This document shows positions 43,386 through 55,647 of a DNA stretch of 64,000 nt, piece by piece (positions within the stretch are counted from its first letter, which is position 1; the number at the start of each line of letters is the position of its first letter). The DNA is from Dryocosmus kuriphilus. Taxonomy: Eukaryota > Arthropoda > Insecta > Hymenoptera > Cynipidae. Under the pieces are notes generated by a model. That model did not search any database. It saw nothing but the letters and a program-made list of their open reading frames with translations, and was not told where the DNA came from. The stretch is taken from positions 232,749,918 to 232,813,917 of the forward strand of contig CM076189.1 in assembly GCA_038277395.1 (NCBI GenBank), given 5' to 3'. Both the position numbers and the translations under genes were made by a program.

Positions 43386-45315
43386 AACGTCTCTGAAGCT
43401 CACACCCCCATTTTACAAAATTGAGCTGGGACCCATGCCATAATTGAGGACCTATTTAGGGCTAATTAGGGCAGCTAGTTCCAAATTTTGGGCTTCCCAA
43501 TTTTAAAAGAAAATCAACCCCCTTAAAAAGAATTCGACTTTTTATCAATTTAATTCCGACATATTTTTGGGCTTCTTTTGGGCTCCTCAAAAATACCAAA
43601 TCTGATTTTTGCGCTCCAACCCTTAATTCATAAAACCACCCGACCTCTACCACGAAGATAAGACTTTGCCAAAAGTAATCTTTTCCAGAATTTTTCAAAG
43701 TAAATAAAATCTCATATTTTTGAGCTCCTCGAAAATACCAACTATGATTTTCGGGCTCCAACCCTTAATGTAAAAATCCACCCCGTTTCTACAGTGCAGA
43801 TATGACTTTCCCAAAAAATAATCTTTTTCAGAATTCTTCAATGTCAATAGATTCCCTTATTTTTGAGCTCTTCAAAAATACCAACTCTCATTTTAGGGCT
43901 CCAATCCTCAACTTTTTGCATGGATTTCGAGATATTTTATTTCCAAAATGCTCAGCATAAAATTTTTAAGAAGCGCAAGAGAATAGATTTTTTAATTTGT
44001 TTTTGTGATCAACAGGATATAAACACATGCATCTGAAAAATTGGCGATTTCAATAGTATGAATCTTATAGATTAAAAATAATGAGTATAGATACAAGGAA
44101 CAAACAAATTTTATTTGAAAATTTAATTAAATGTTATACAAAATTTATTGAAAAAAATGTCCAGTGTACCAGTGTATTGTAGAAAAAAATTATTTTGTAC
44201 TATAATTGTTATGATTTATTGTTAGAATGGTATTGAAATACGAGAACTACAGTGAAGAAATGCTTATATTTAAACAACTAACAAAGTTATAAGCAATTTT
44301 TCCATACATAATACCATTGGGCTAGTAGAGAACAGATATAGCATTTATTTGTTCTAAATAACAAATTGGGTGGAGAAAAAGACAGTCCACTACATCGACT
44401 CTATGTAAGTTTTTCGTAGAAAGAATTGCGTAATCAGTCTTTCCGCCACTCGCAGATTTAAGTAAAAATAAATTTTTGAAACTATTTGTGTTTGAGCATT
44501 TGGAAAGTCATATTCTTTTTCACGTAGAAACATCCATCGATCAAACTTTCCCTTCCTATCATTAAAATTTAAAATATACATTCTTTGGGATTTTATTTTT
44601 CCTTTCCTACAAATTAAATGACTAAATGATGTCAACATGTTTGTTGAAACTTTATAAAGTTTCAAAACTTCTTGCACTATACAAAAAAAGAATTTGAACT
44701 GCGATTCTATAAACATTTACCTAAAAAATAAATTTGTGAACACTGAAAAATATATATTATTTAAGATATTATTTTAAATTCTAAAATTATAGCTAAGTAA
44801 TGAATACCATATCACTAAAAATCCAAATTTTTATGAAAGTATGTGACTCTATTGACATTGAAGAACTATGAAAAAAATTATTCTTCGGCAAATTTTTATC
44901 TTCGTGGTACAGGTGTGGTGGTTTCTCGCAGAAAGGGTTGGAGCTCAAAAATCAGAGTTGCTATTTTCGAGGAGCCCAAAAGTAGGTGACTCTATTGACA
45001 TTGAAGAACTATGAAAAAAATTATTTTTTGGCAAAGTCTTATCTTCGTGTACAGGTGAGGTGGAATTTGCATTAATGGTTGGAGCCCAAAAATCAGAGTT
45101 GGTATTTTCGAGGAGCCCGAAAGAAGCCCAAAAATGTGGCGGAATTAAATTGGTGAAAAATCGAATTTTTTTTAAGGGGTTTGATTTTTTTTAAAAATTG
45201 CAAAGCCTAAAATTGGGGACTTGCGGCCCTAATTAGGCTTAAATAAGTCCTCAATTATGACATAGGTTCCAACTCAATTTTGTAAGATGGCGGTGCCAGC
45301 TTCAGAGACGTAGAT
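43386..45315. mobile_element. Foldback-like element with tandem-repeat arms
   Basis: Left arm 43400-43930 and right arm ~44820-45312 are inverted. Outer ends read ACGTCTCTGAAGCT and its complement, and both contain ATAATTGAGGAC(C/T)TATTTA. Within each arm a ~170 bp unit repeats two to three times (GGGCTCCAACCCTTAAT, AAATACCAACT, TTTGAGCTC(C/T)TC). The ~900 bp centre is AT-rich without a convincing gene. Arms made of internal repeats recall Drosophila FB elements, but no sequence relationship to FB is claimed. Confidence 0.8.
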
Positions 45316-45338
45316 TGATAGCAATTTTTCTTATTCGT

Positions 45339-46018
45339 TAGGGCAGAGTGAAAATAATCATATTAATCAAATCGTTTGAGCTGAGCGAGAAAAATAGGTA
45401 TGCGAAGAAAGTAAACAAAACTTTTGAAATTGGTTAATATCCTCTGTTCCCCTTTTTAATTTGAAAATTTAAACTTTTGAAAATTCAAAGAAAGTTTCCT
45501 ATTGGTACTAAAATTATGGCGATTTTTTTATGTACAGTTTTTGCTAGTGAAAAATAATAAAAGAAATATAAATCGGAAAAAACTGTTTCACTCAATTTAC
45601 AATTTTTTTAAAATGTGCAAAAAACATATTTTTTGAGATTGAGTCATACGCACACATTTTGGACAAAGTTGAATAGGTATGTGGAATCTAAAATTTCTTC
45701 AGCTTAAACCAAAGAAACATGCTGTTATTTTTCTTTTGGAGAAAAAAACTTTTTCGTGGTGTTGAAAGCGTTCCAAAATCTCGAGAAGATTCAAAATCCC
45801 ATTATCCCGAACTGTATATGCAAAAAATTCGCCATAATTTTAAAACCAATGGGAAACTCTTTTGAATTTTCAAATATTTGAATTCTTAAATCAAAAAAAG
45901 GAAAAGAAAATATTAACCGATTTCAAATTTTTTTTTACTTTCTTCGGTTCCCAATCCACACATTTTTCTCACTCATCTCAAACGATTCAATTAATTTGAT
46001 CATTTTCGCTCCGCCCTA
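45339..46018. mobile_element. 680 bp hAT-type MITE
   Basis: ~205 bp inverted arms start TAGGGC(A/G)GAG(T/C)GAAAAT. An exact 8 bp duplication TTATTCGT flanks it (45331-45338 and 46019-46026). Eight-bp TSD and (C/T)AGGG ends fit hAT. The centre has no coding frame, so it is non-autonomous. Confidence 0.9.
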
Positions 46019-46489
46019 TTATTCGTATTTCAGCGTCCATGGTAGATTTTATTCTCGTGTGGATATTAAGTCTTTTTCTACCTTTTTTGGACAGTACTTG
46101 GCGACGCGGCGATTCGATGCTTACATTTGTTTACAAATTCTCATATGTTTCAATATAATTGCTTTCGCAAATTAATATTAATCTTATTGGTATATACAAT
46201 GTACATTGTGCATTCAATGTATAAAATATAAAATCCATAATTTTTAATTTTAGAGGCTCAACATTTTCTTGCCTAAAGTGAACATGAGAGATTATGATCG
46301 TAAAAACTGTTACGTAACAATTTTATTTTAGGCACACTAATACCCCTCAAATTATTTTTTTTTACATCTAAGAGTTTTACGTAATTATAATTTATTCACG
46401 GACGGAGATTATGTTAGTAATAAAACAAGATGTGATTATACATGTTTTATGAACACTGGAATCAAATTTTAATCAAGAAGCTTTCGATT

Positions 46490-46745
46490 CCAGCGCAATT
46501 CTCCAATTTTCGAATAATATCGTTCAAACTGGCAGAATAATTATTATGTACAATTTTTTCCAAAAATTTTCTGTAAAATCAATAGTCTATGTTAGGTTCG
46601 TGTCTGTATGTTTTTGAAATAGTTCATTTTTGTATATAAATATAAACCTGACTATCTGGTATGATTATTATTGATCAATTTCTTCTAAAAAAGCAGCATT
46701 GTAAACCTTGTTTATTATGATTATGTAAAATTTATATAATACTTC
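46490..46745 (+). repeat. Direct repeat flanking the foldback/MITE block, right copy
   Basis: Partner of 43135-43380. Confidence 0.7.
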
Positions 46746-47022
46746 AACTTTTTATGACATCTACATTTAAGAAAATATTAGAAAAAGACTAAAAAATGTA
46801 AAATTTTTAATTAAAATGAATATTTTTCAAATCCGTTTAAGATATTTTTATAACTTTCTTAACTCCAGAAAAACTTCGAGCTTTTTCTATCCTAACTTCT
46901 GATAGTTTCATTGCAGAGTTTCAATCAGTGCGAAAATAAAATTTACCCACCGTCAGATAAATTTGAAAGGTGTGTAAAAAAACTGGCAACTACTTTTATG
47001 CACTGACGGATAATTTTTATCC

Positions 47023-47053
47023 GCTGATCGATAAACAATTTTTATCGATCAGC
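47023..47053. repeat. Perfect 13 bp hairpin
   Basis: GCTGATCGATAAA and its exact complement with loop CAATT. A second partial copy of the same words (ACTGACGGATAATTTTTATCCGCTG) precedes it. Confidence 0.9.
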
Positions 47054-47059
47054 AGATGA

Positions 47060-47700
47060 ACATAGCTGTTATATTGTTATACTTATTATTATGTTGCCAC
47101 ACATAATTGCATTATTTAAAGACAATTATACCCGACAAATTCTTTTTCTTTTCTCTTCTTATGGTTCGTAGCCCCGGGCAGAAACCCTTATACTTTCGGT
47201 CGGGTGTCCGTCTGTCCGTCCGTCGCACAGTGGGGTGAAATAGAAAAACGAGATTCAAAACATCGAGCAGCCCGTAATTTTAAACTGATATAAGATTTTC
47301 TTTTTTAGAAATACTCTGTATTAAATTGTGAATAGGGCTGTCCGGCCGATTTTTTTACATTTTTTTAAATACTTAAATTACTATTTACCTTTAATACCAC
47401 TACATAGACTTTCCTTATTTCTCTAATTTATTACTAATTTATATTCTATCGCAACTAAAGACTAATTATCGGGTTATTGATCGTGTTAGCGAACGAGGCA
47501 TGTGATCGAACAAGGCATGTGTGCAAACGAGTCGTGTGGGCGAGCGCAACTAAATCTACCAAAATTATCGAAATTATCGCATTATCAAAATAATAATATC
47601 GCACGCAAAAATCGCAGCCGTAATTCGCATTACTTATACAATTACTATCATTTCTATATTCTTAACGCTTCTATGCGCTTTTCATTTCCGTTTTTTCACT
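47060..47700. other. No gene seen
   Basis: AT-rich except for 47160-47230, which has (CCGTCTGT)-like repeats, GTCCGTCTGTCCGTCCGTCG. Confidence 0.5.
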
Positions 47701-49250
47701 TTCATTCTATTTAATGTTTCTGACTGTTTCACTCCACTATTTCACTTCTCTCACACTAACCCTTTTACTTTTTTACTCCACTCACACTTGCTCTTTAACT
47801 CTTTTACTCTACTCACATTTACTCTTTCACTCCACACATACTCATCTCTCTAGCACCCTATAAACTCTTCATCCATTCTTCCCCCAAACCTTCTTCCCCT
47901 AATATCTCTTCCACATTCTCTTGCCAGCTTCCTTTCTCTTCCATCCCTCTTTTGCATCTATCCCAAACAGGCTCCCACGTTTCCTCTTCCCACTGACATA
48001 TTCTGCGCTTTCTATTCTCCTCTTCTTCCCAATATCTCCCTTCCCTTACCTCGTTTCCCAACATAAATCTAGCTATTCTCGTCCATCTCCTCTCTCCCCA
48101 TCCCTTTTCCAAATACTTTGGTAGTCCTTCCTTCTTTATCACCTTATACCACTTATTGTATTTTGATTCCTCAATCGACCCCCATCTTTCATTCAGTTGT
48201 TTTTGCCTGTCTCTTTTATCCAATTCTTCAAACTTTATTTCCTGTCCATCTCCAATATCTCTATCTTCTAAGAATTCTTTTCTTTCCACTTCCCATCTCG
48301 TTTAATTCTATCGCTCTTCCCCTTCTTTCATCTATCTCCCTTAATCATTCCCTCGCTAACTCTCCTCCCCTTCCCTCTTTTAATTTCACTTCAAACTTCA
48401 ATGCTCTCTTTCCCGCTCTAGTACTCAATTTATCCCTTTGTGCTTCTTCTCTCACCATATACCCTGGTGTCCTCCAGTCTACTCCCAACGTCCATTTTAT
48501 ATACCTTTCTTGTATCCTCTCAATATCTTCTCTTTCCTTCCAACTCCATATCTCTGCTCCGTAGCTTAACACCGGCTACACCAGCGCATCAGACAACCAT
48601 ATTCTCCGTCTCCAGTCTTTTTTAAACCTTCTTTTTCCGATTCCCCAAATCTGCTTCATTACTCCTGCTGCTTTTTTTATCCTTTCTCTTATGTGCGCTC
48701 TGTGATCCCCATCGACTTGTAGAATATAACCCAAGTATTTAAACTCTTTTACTTCCTCTATCTTTACTCCTTTCCATCTTGCCGTCCACTCTTTTTTTCT
48801 ACCCGCTCCTTTTCTGAACCTCATTATCTTCGTCTTTTCCACATTTATTACCAACTTTTTCCCGTCTAAATATTTCTCCAATCCTGTAATTAGGTCCGCC
48901 ATACCCTCCTCATTTTCCGCCATAATTACTATGTCACCTGCGTATGCCAGAGTATAAATTTTGCCACCTCCTCTCCTAACTCCTCCCCAGCCTTTTCTCT
49001 TCATTTCCTCTTCCAAGTCTGCTATCAAGATGTTAAATAAGAACGGACTCAAAGTACAACCTTGTCTAACTCCTCTCGCTAACCAGAAACTTTCCCCTAC
49101 TCGATCCGCTACCCTTACCTTGCTTTTTGTATCCCTAAAAATTTCCGATACTCTCCTTACCAAACCCTCTCTTATGCCTTTTTTTACAACAAACAAATGG
49201 AAATTATCGGCATTTATGATCATACAATTTTTTTTTTCTTTTTTCAAAAC
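47700..49250 (-). mobile_element. 5'-truncated LINE, minus strand
   Basis: Contains the RT palm to C-terminal part of an ORF2 only. The upstream parts are absent beyond ~49250. The 3' side (47745-47850 on the plus strand) is a low-complexity run of CTCACA/TTTACTC repeats. The coding strand is G/A-rich, giving the Glu/Lys/Arg/Gly-rich protein seen. Confidence 0.8.
47858..49247 (-). pseudogene. LINE reverse-transcriptase, catalytic YADD mutated to YAGD
   Basis: From 49247: IFRDTKSKVRVADRVGESFW, GVRQGCTLSPFLFNILIADL and LAYAGDIVIMAENEEG, where the second catalytic Asp is Gly. Then LVINVEKTKIMRF, FKYLGYILQVDGDHRAHIRE and WGIGKRRFKKDWRRRIW. A stop splits off LSYGAEIWSWKEREDIERIQ and GVDWRTPGYMVREEAQRDKL (48572-48345), and a frameshift precedes the last part (48289-47858) with WGERRWTRIARFMLGNE and a degenerate C-x2-C knuckle (ICQWEEETWE). 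This LINE type is common in insects. I cannot place it in a clade with confidence. Confidence 0.8.
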
Positions 49251-51040
49251 TTGTTCGAATGATCTTGGCAGTGAATTTTAAGTATTATATTTGATCTTTA
49301 AATTATATTTGTTATTTTTATAAATAAATTATATAAACAGATATGAATTCAATAATATTTGTCACTTAAACAATTGTCTCCCCAAAAAAATTGCTTGAAT
49401 ATATATTAAAAACAATATCTGAATATGAAAAACTAGTCTTTCATATTGTTTATTAAGTTTATAAAGAAATTTTATAAACTAATGCAAATTATCAGCATTT
49501 GTGGTCAGAAAAGATTTACTTTTCTTCAGAACTTTTTATTCCTCTGGATCAAGCATAAGACTGCCATCCTTCCACTGATCTCTTAGATGATTCAAAATCA
49601 TATCTGAGGAAATCAATAATTTGTGTACCAGATATTTGTTCGTTGCAAGTCGACTACACTTTCTAATATATTGAATTCCCGAAATCGTTTCAAATCTTTA
49701 TTTCGGACTTCTTGGGCCTATGTATGAGGAGAAGAGCCGATTCAATGATTTACGCACCATGCAATAGGATCTTGTGCACAAATGCGGGCATTTAGTGCTA
49801 TCCATAAAGTTCTATAGATAATTATTGTGTTGTCTGAAAAGCATAAAATTCTTGATTGTTTTTTTCTTGATTGAAAAAACTATTATACGTTTCATCAAAA
49901 AACTATGCGTTGAATCAAAAAATGGTATTAAGCTTTGTAGGTCCTTACAAGGTGAACAATTCTGCTTGTTAATATTTTCTCACATCTCGCAAAGTTTTGC
50001 TGAAAAGTGGATTTCTTTATATTTAATAACATATTTCACGAATAACTCAAAAAATATGTGTCTTTACAAAAAAAAAAAAGAAGAAAGAAAATGATAGACA
50101 GAAAATTTGTTAGCGTTGCATTCGAGCGAGAGTTGAGAAGAAAACGACAAGATCGATATTATTTCTCAACTGTCAAGAAAATATATTGATCTTGACATGT
50201 CAGTGGTAGTCAAGATTCTTGAGACGTCAAGCGAGATAAAGAAGGAATCGAGAAATTTTTAAAATAAACTAACCTCTATTGATTTACATAAATCTCAAGC
50301 TTGGTGTAACTCTAGACTAAATTTTCGCTCAACAATGTTATATCTATACTTTATTAAAAACGAAAGAAATATTTCTAACTTTGTGACTTTTAATTAAAAA
50401 ATATTAATAAGTTCAAACATACTAAGTGTTCGAAAAATTTGTGCAATTTTGAACTATGCGTATAATATTTCATGATTACTCAAATTTCTATGGCTCAAAA
50501 TAAATACATGTATAAGGCTTTCTACAGAATGTCAATGCTTTTTTTCAAAAGAGATTTGTTAAGTTAGGTTTTATTGAATTAATTATTTCTTGAACTTCAC
50601 ATAATTTCCTTTTACAGAAGAAGTCTATTTTCACGTTTATTCACGTTTTATCAAATTTCTTGTGTTTTTTAAAGATATTCAGAATAATATTTTTTATAAG
50701 TTTAAAAACATTCTTAAATATGTTTCAATAAATCAAGTTACTAAATTTAAAAAATAAATATGGATAAAATAAAAGACAAGGAAAACACAATAAATCTTAA
50801 ACTTTGTGAATAATAATACAAGAGACTGGAAAGTTGTCATGATTATAGTAAATTAATTTTAATGAGCTATAATAAAGTACAGACAAATGTTTGAAAATAT
50901 GGAATGTAGATATGTCTGAGGGTTTTCGAAAATTTCAACTTTATTTATAAGTACAAGAGAATAAGCATCTCAGTTTAAAATGTAAACGAAGTAGGGGAAA
51001 TGTAAGTCTGAATAATCGAAATGGGTTCCATACATTTTGT
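49250..51040. other. No gene seen; AT-rich
   Basis: Apart from the family A fragment at 49926-50066, I see no protein-like frame or repeat pair. Confidence 0.45.
49926..50066 (-). repeat. Family A fragment, inverted
   Basis: The reverse complement matches 41825-41960: TTTTTTGAGTTATTCGTG, CCACTTTTCAGCAAAACT and GAGAAAATATTAACAAGCAG. Confidence 0.85.
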
Positions 51041-51809
51041 TCATAAGGACTGCTAATTATTCCACAAACTTAGTATTTGCAGCAGCATTATCGACAGTAA
51101 TTCCTTGAAGTTTTTCGAGTAATTCATAGTTTTTTGAGACTTTGAAGAAAAGATCAGCAATGGCCTTCCCCGTGTGTTGCCATTAGATTCAACAAAGTCT
51201 ATTACTAGTGAGTGCAGAATTCAATCTTCACTTATAAAGTGACCTGTGATTACATGAAAAGATTTTGCGTTAATAGAACCCCAACCATCAAGGCTAGACG
51301 ATATTTTGGAACTATTCTCTTGTGAAATTTCAAGAACTACTTTCTGCACTTCTTCAAAAAATCCAGACAGTAAGATTTTCATTTATGCCCGCTTTGGTAC
51401 CTTTTCATGATTTCTTAAATATTGAAATACTTTCTGCGTATCGTCATCATCAAAGAAACTAAATGGCAAATATTTTTTAATCATCCAGTCAGTTAGCATC
51501 TCGTTTAACTTTTCTTATTTAAACTCTGTCTAAGGAAAAAGAAAATTGTTCTAAACTTGTTCCTTAAATAATCTAAACTAAAGCATTATTTTATAATTAA
51601 TTATTTAAATTAAACAATTATACGCAAATATACTTTCAAAGATTAAATTGCAATAATTTATCTTCTTTATTTTTCGTCATTTATTAGGTGAGGGTCGAAA
51701 ACACTTTGGGGCAATCGGGGCCTCCGACCATAAGGACCATAAGTAATTGAAAAAGGGGGCCCAATTTTGTTTTTGTCCCGGGGCCCCTTCAGCCCAAGTT
51801 CCGCCCCTG
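51040..51809 (-). mobile_element. hAT transposon remnant with one terminal repeat
   Basis: On the minus strand the terminus CAGGGGCGGAACTTGGGCTG starts at 51809, followed by GGGGCCCCGGGAC, a form common at hAT ends. The transposase fragment lies inside. The opposite terminus was not found to the left, so the copy is truncated. Confidence 0.7.
51050..51520 (-). pseudogene. hAT-family transposase fragment
   Basis: Minus-strand frames read LPFSFFDDDDTQKVFQYLRN, then EVQKVVLEISQENSSKISSS followed by LDGWGSINAKSFHVITGHFI and DWILHSLVIDF, and in another frame HTGKAIADLFFKVS with GITVDNAAANT. This order, D-GWGS...ITGHFI...HTG...VDNA, is the catalytic RNase H part of hAT transposases. Stops, a frameshift and loss of the zinc finger, insertion domain and dimerisation domain make it inactive. 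Confidence 0.75.
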
Positions 51810-52074
51810 ATTACATTTACATTTCTATTAGCAGGCAAGTGTAAAAGAAAATCATTTTTCAAAATCTGCTTTTGGACAGTGTGTAAAAGTTGTTATGTTC
51901 CATCAAGATAAAATTAGAATTTATGGAAATTATTAATAAGAAATACTTGTTTTTTATATTATGGTAAGTTAATATTTCTTTACATTTATAAATCATGTTA
52001 ATAACATTTCTGTAGTTTGATTTTAAAGAAACTCATCATTTTTTTAGATACAAAAATGTTGTAGTAGTCCGTTA

Positions 52075-52940
52075 GCAGGATAACTTTTGAAGGACTAATC
52101 GGATTGGATTGCGCTTTGGCATACGTCGTTAAAGTGTAAGAAGAGGTGAGGATTAGTTTGTTAACCAGCGATGGATTTTTGACCAGCGGTTATGGTTTAA
52201 TCCATCAAAAACCGTTTTTAAAAAAAAAAAAAAATCTATTTTCCGGCTAAACTATGCGAGACACAAAGAAATATCGTAAAATAAAATTGCTCATCTCAAA
52301 AAAATCTACAAATTTTGTTTCAACCATTTTTTGATAAAATACACGGTTTTTTGTTTTAATCGACAAAACGTTATTAAAAATAAAGAACTGCGGTTTCTTG
52401 ACAAAATATTCAAGATACGAAAAAAATTATAAGAAACAAAGTTGTTCAACTCAAAAAGATCTACAAATTTTGTACAAACTATTTTTTGATAAAATGCAGC
52501 GTTTTTGTTATAATCGAGGAAACGTTATCAAAAATAAAAAATTCCAATTTCCCGCCAAACTATTCGAGATAAGAAAACATGATAATACGCAAAGTTGTTC
52601 CCCTCAAAAGGATCTACAAATTTTCTAGTTACCATTTTGTTGTTAAAACGCATAGTTTTTGAGTTATTCGTGAAAATATATTATGAAATATAAAGAAAAT
52701 CACTTTTCAGCAAAACTGCAAGATATGAGAAAATATTAAGGAGCAGAATTGTTCACCCTGGAAAGAGCTACAGAATTTATTTATAAGACTCATCGTTTTA
52801 CTTTTAAGAATCGAAATCCTGCATTGTGAAAATTTGAAAAATCACAAAAAAGCTTTACCTATCTACAATGTATTTAAAAAAATTGAATTGTCGAGCGCGA
52901 AGTGCGAGTGTCATGGAGAAAATGTATTCCTTAAGGTCGA
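52075..52940 (+). repeat. Family A interspersed repeat, copy 3
   Basis: Anchors at 52305, 52461, 52614 and 52768 give periods 156, 153 and 154 bp. The 5' end lacks the microsatellite part seen in copies 1 and 2. Ends in a decayed GC hairpin (GCGAAGT), with another GC patch at 53050-53125. Confidence 0.9.
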
Positions 52941-53129
52941 TAGAGCCTTCAGTAAAATAATTTCTTTTATAATTTTTAATCAAATTCAAATTTAATAATC
53001 TCATTAAAAGTAGGTGTTTTGAAAGCTTAGGACCCAAGTAACGAGAACCGAGCACGATGTGCGAGGACTAAAAACATCCGAGCGCAAAGCGCGCGATGAG
53101 CTTGTGTCCGCAGAGTGGGGCAGATTTTT

Positions 53130-53560
53130 TAAAATTACTAATCAGATTAAAAAATATGTCGCTTTGTCTTGTTGAAGGCTTAAGTGGGGTTCAGTTTCTG
53201 CGATAATATAAGTGTATTAATCTGTTTTCAGCATTCTAATATTTACATTTTGATCAAGACTAATATTTCATATTTTAGAATATACGTACGACAGTGAAAA
53301 ATATCTCCAAAGGGGATAAATTTCGTCACCACTTTAATCCATGTTACAAGTATGGGTAAGTGGAATCATTTACAAGGTAGAATGAGATAACGAGTACATT
53401 ATATATACTCGAATGAAACATTATAATATTTCTTAGTTAAACTATTTAACGAATTGCCCATTAATCAGCTCGCTTCCGCAGAGAAATGTGAATATTAATT
53501 GTAACTCTTGTTTTCACCGTACTGGTTTTTTTCAATTTCATTGGTAAATATAATAATGTA
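53130..53560 (-). repeat. Family A downstream module, inverted orientation
   Basis: Reverse complement of 42360-42850. Both copies lie after the GC hairpin part of family A, so the module is flipped relative to the repeat that precedes it. Confidence 0.8.
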
Positions 53561-54700
53561 ATATGACATCTAAAGTTTTATTACTTTCTTAACATAAATT
53601 ACCATAAATTTGCGAAAATTTTTAGAAATTTATGGTATGATTGCTTATGGTAGCCATTCGTCATGAAATGAATTTAAAATTTTATCAATTTCTAATTTAA
53701 CAATTGTAAATATATGTAAGTCCTTCAAACATGAACAAATTTCAAATGAAGGTTTTAAAGGTATACATATAAGTATTTAAAATTTAGCAATATTTGACTG
53801 TGGTTCAGGTTTTAGTTATCTCATATACAGATCAGCAAATAAAAAGCTGTAAAAATTTATGTAAAGATTTTAAGTGCACAATCTTTGATATATTTTCAGA
53901 ATTATTAAATCTTTATATTTACTTAAAAATGATGCATTTTGAATGCTTCAATTTTGAATGTGGTGTTTTGAATCCTTCAGAGTTCTGCTTTAATTTACGT
54001 AGTTTAGATTTGAATACATAAAAAAATGTAAACATTTTTAGATTTGAAAGCCTGAACTTTTTAATTTTAATGATCGAAGAACGTTTTTGCAAGCCTGAAG
54101 TAAACCGTGAAATTACCAGGAATTTTTTCATATAGATTTTTAGTTTACGCAATTGAAAGAAAAAGAAATTTTATGAAAAATACACTAACTGCTGAATAAT
54201 AACGATGTGCTATGTTTGTTCTTTAAATTTGTTATCATAAGAAAATGAACTATTTTCCCCGCAACGATACAAAAGCTGTAATAAAATTATGCATCTGATG
54301 ATTTTAAATTTAAGGTACATTATGTAAAAAGATCTTGCAGAAAAATTAAAATTGGGGAAATTCCATAACTTAGTTTTCTATTAACTGTTAAAAAATTAAT
54401 AGTGCTTCTTGTTTAATAAAAGAAATATTGTAACTCACTTGATACCAATAAAAAAATGTTGTTTACTATAGTTTACTACAATGCAATTTGGTTCCAAGAA
54501 ATTAAGTGTCGTCAATTCTCTTTCATCATAAGCATTTTTTGAAAAAATTACTATTTTTCTTTAAAAATTTAAAGATGAGAGTTACCAAACGCCGGAACAG
54601 ATGGTACCGTTGAAACAGAATGAATGAAATTTACTTTTTCAAAAACAAAAAAAGACGAAATTTTGATGCTAAACATTTTATCTACTAAGATTTATCTGCT
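53560..54700. other. No gene seen; AT-rich, possible intron of the 54.7 kb copy
   Basis: Upstream of a splice acceptor at 54716-54717. No upstream exon was recognised. Confidence 0.4.
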
Positions 54701-54717
54701 TCTATTTCTTTTTACAG

Positions 54718-55093
54718 AATTAAGTTCACAGATGCCTCTCCACAGAAAATTACAAACTAGGCTTCTACACCTTAAGAAGAATATTCCTTTTGAGCATGAT
54801 TATACTACCTGACAGGAGAAAATCATGATAATCCGGTGTTCATAACTCCAGGTACGGGACCAATTCCGACACTAGTAACAGAGAGCGGTAAAATCGTTGC
54901 TGTAATAGACGCCGCAAATTATGTTCGTTTAATTTATATAGGTAACTATGTTGTACAAATAAACCAATGCAACAGAAACCATGTCATTGGTCTTATGAAG
55001 GGAGAAATTGAAGAACTTAGAATTCCCGTCAACAAACGATTGCCGATCGCTAATAGTAAGGACCTTTATCCTAAATTTGAAAATTGGAAGTAA
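54718..55093 (+). pseudogene. Family G, copy 2 (frameshifted exon)
   Basis: Sister of the exon at 39443-39888. A splice acceptor TATTTCTTTTTACAG ends at 54717, and the ATG at 54732 is 14 nt into the exon, exactly as in copy 1. The start MPLHRKLQTRLLHLKKN differs from copy 1, then both read IPFE. Within the next 30 nt a one-base deletion shifts the frame and creates TGA. The shifted frame (54836-55093) restores the shared core TGPIPTLVTESGKIVAVIDA, YVRLIYIGNYVVQINQCNRN and PVNKR, then ends FENWK-TAA. The shared intron edge shows duplication at DNA level, not retrocopying. The function is unknown. Confidence 0.6.
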
Positions 55094-55099
55094 TATATA

Positions 55100-55640
55100 A
55101 GCAAAGGAGGGGTTTCAATGAACGGATTATGTTTATCCCGTTTAATCCAGTGACCATAATTTTTCTCAAACTTTTCTCTGTCACTGATTAACAATATTAA
55201 TTTTTTCAGGATATACAAGTTTATAGAAAGATGTTTTCTAAAAAATTGATGTTTTTTTAGATATTTCAAAAATATGAATTGAAAACCATTAATACAGAAT
55301 AATTATTTTTTCGGTAAAATTTGGGCAAAATGATGTAGAAATAAGAAAGGAGAAAAAAATCTGCTTTGGACAAAAAATAGTTTTCATTTACACCTCCCTC
55401 TTTTTTACTTGGAATTAAGAAAATATTACTTTTTTATTAATTTTCTTGTTGTAGTATTTTGTTTATATAATATTATAACATTTAGAATGTAAGCTTTCTT
55501 CGAGTGTATATGGATTTAAGAATAGCGGTAATATGTGGCTGTAAATTATTATTAACATTTTAATTCGACTTTGAATGAGAAATGATATTTTATGTCGAAA
55601 AAACAAGAAATAAATGGGTTTGACACATAAGATAAAACAG
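55100..55640. other. No gene seen
   Basis: AT-rich DNA between the family G copy and the second mariner. Confidence 0.45.
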
Positions 55641-55647
55641 TACTATA

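Noticed and set aside
54624..54731. Coding sequence before the ATG at 54732
   Set aside because: It lies upstream of a strong splice acceptor shared with the 39.4 kb copy, so it is intron.
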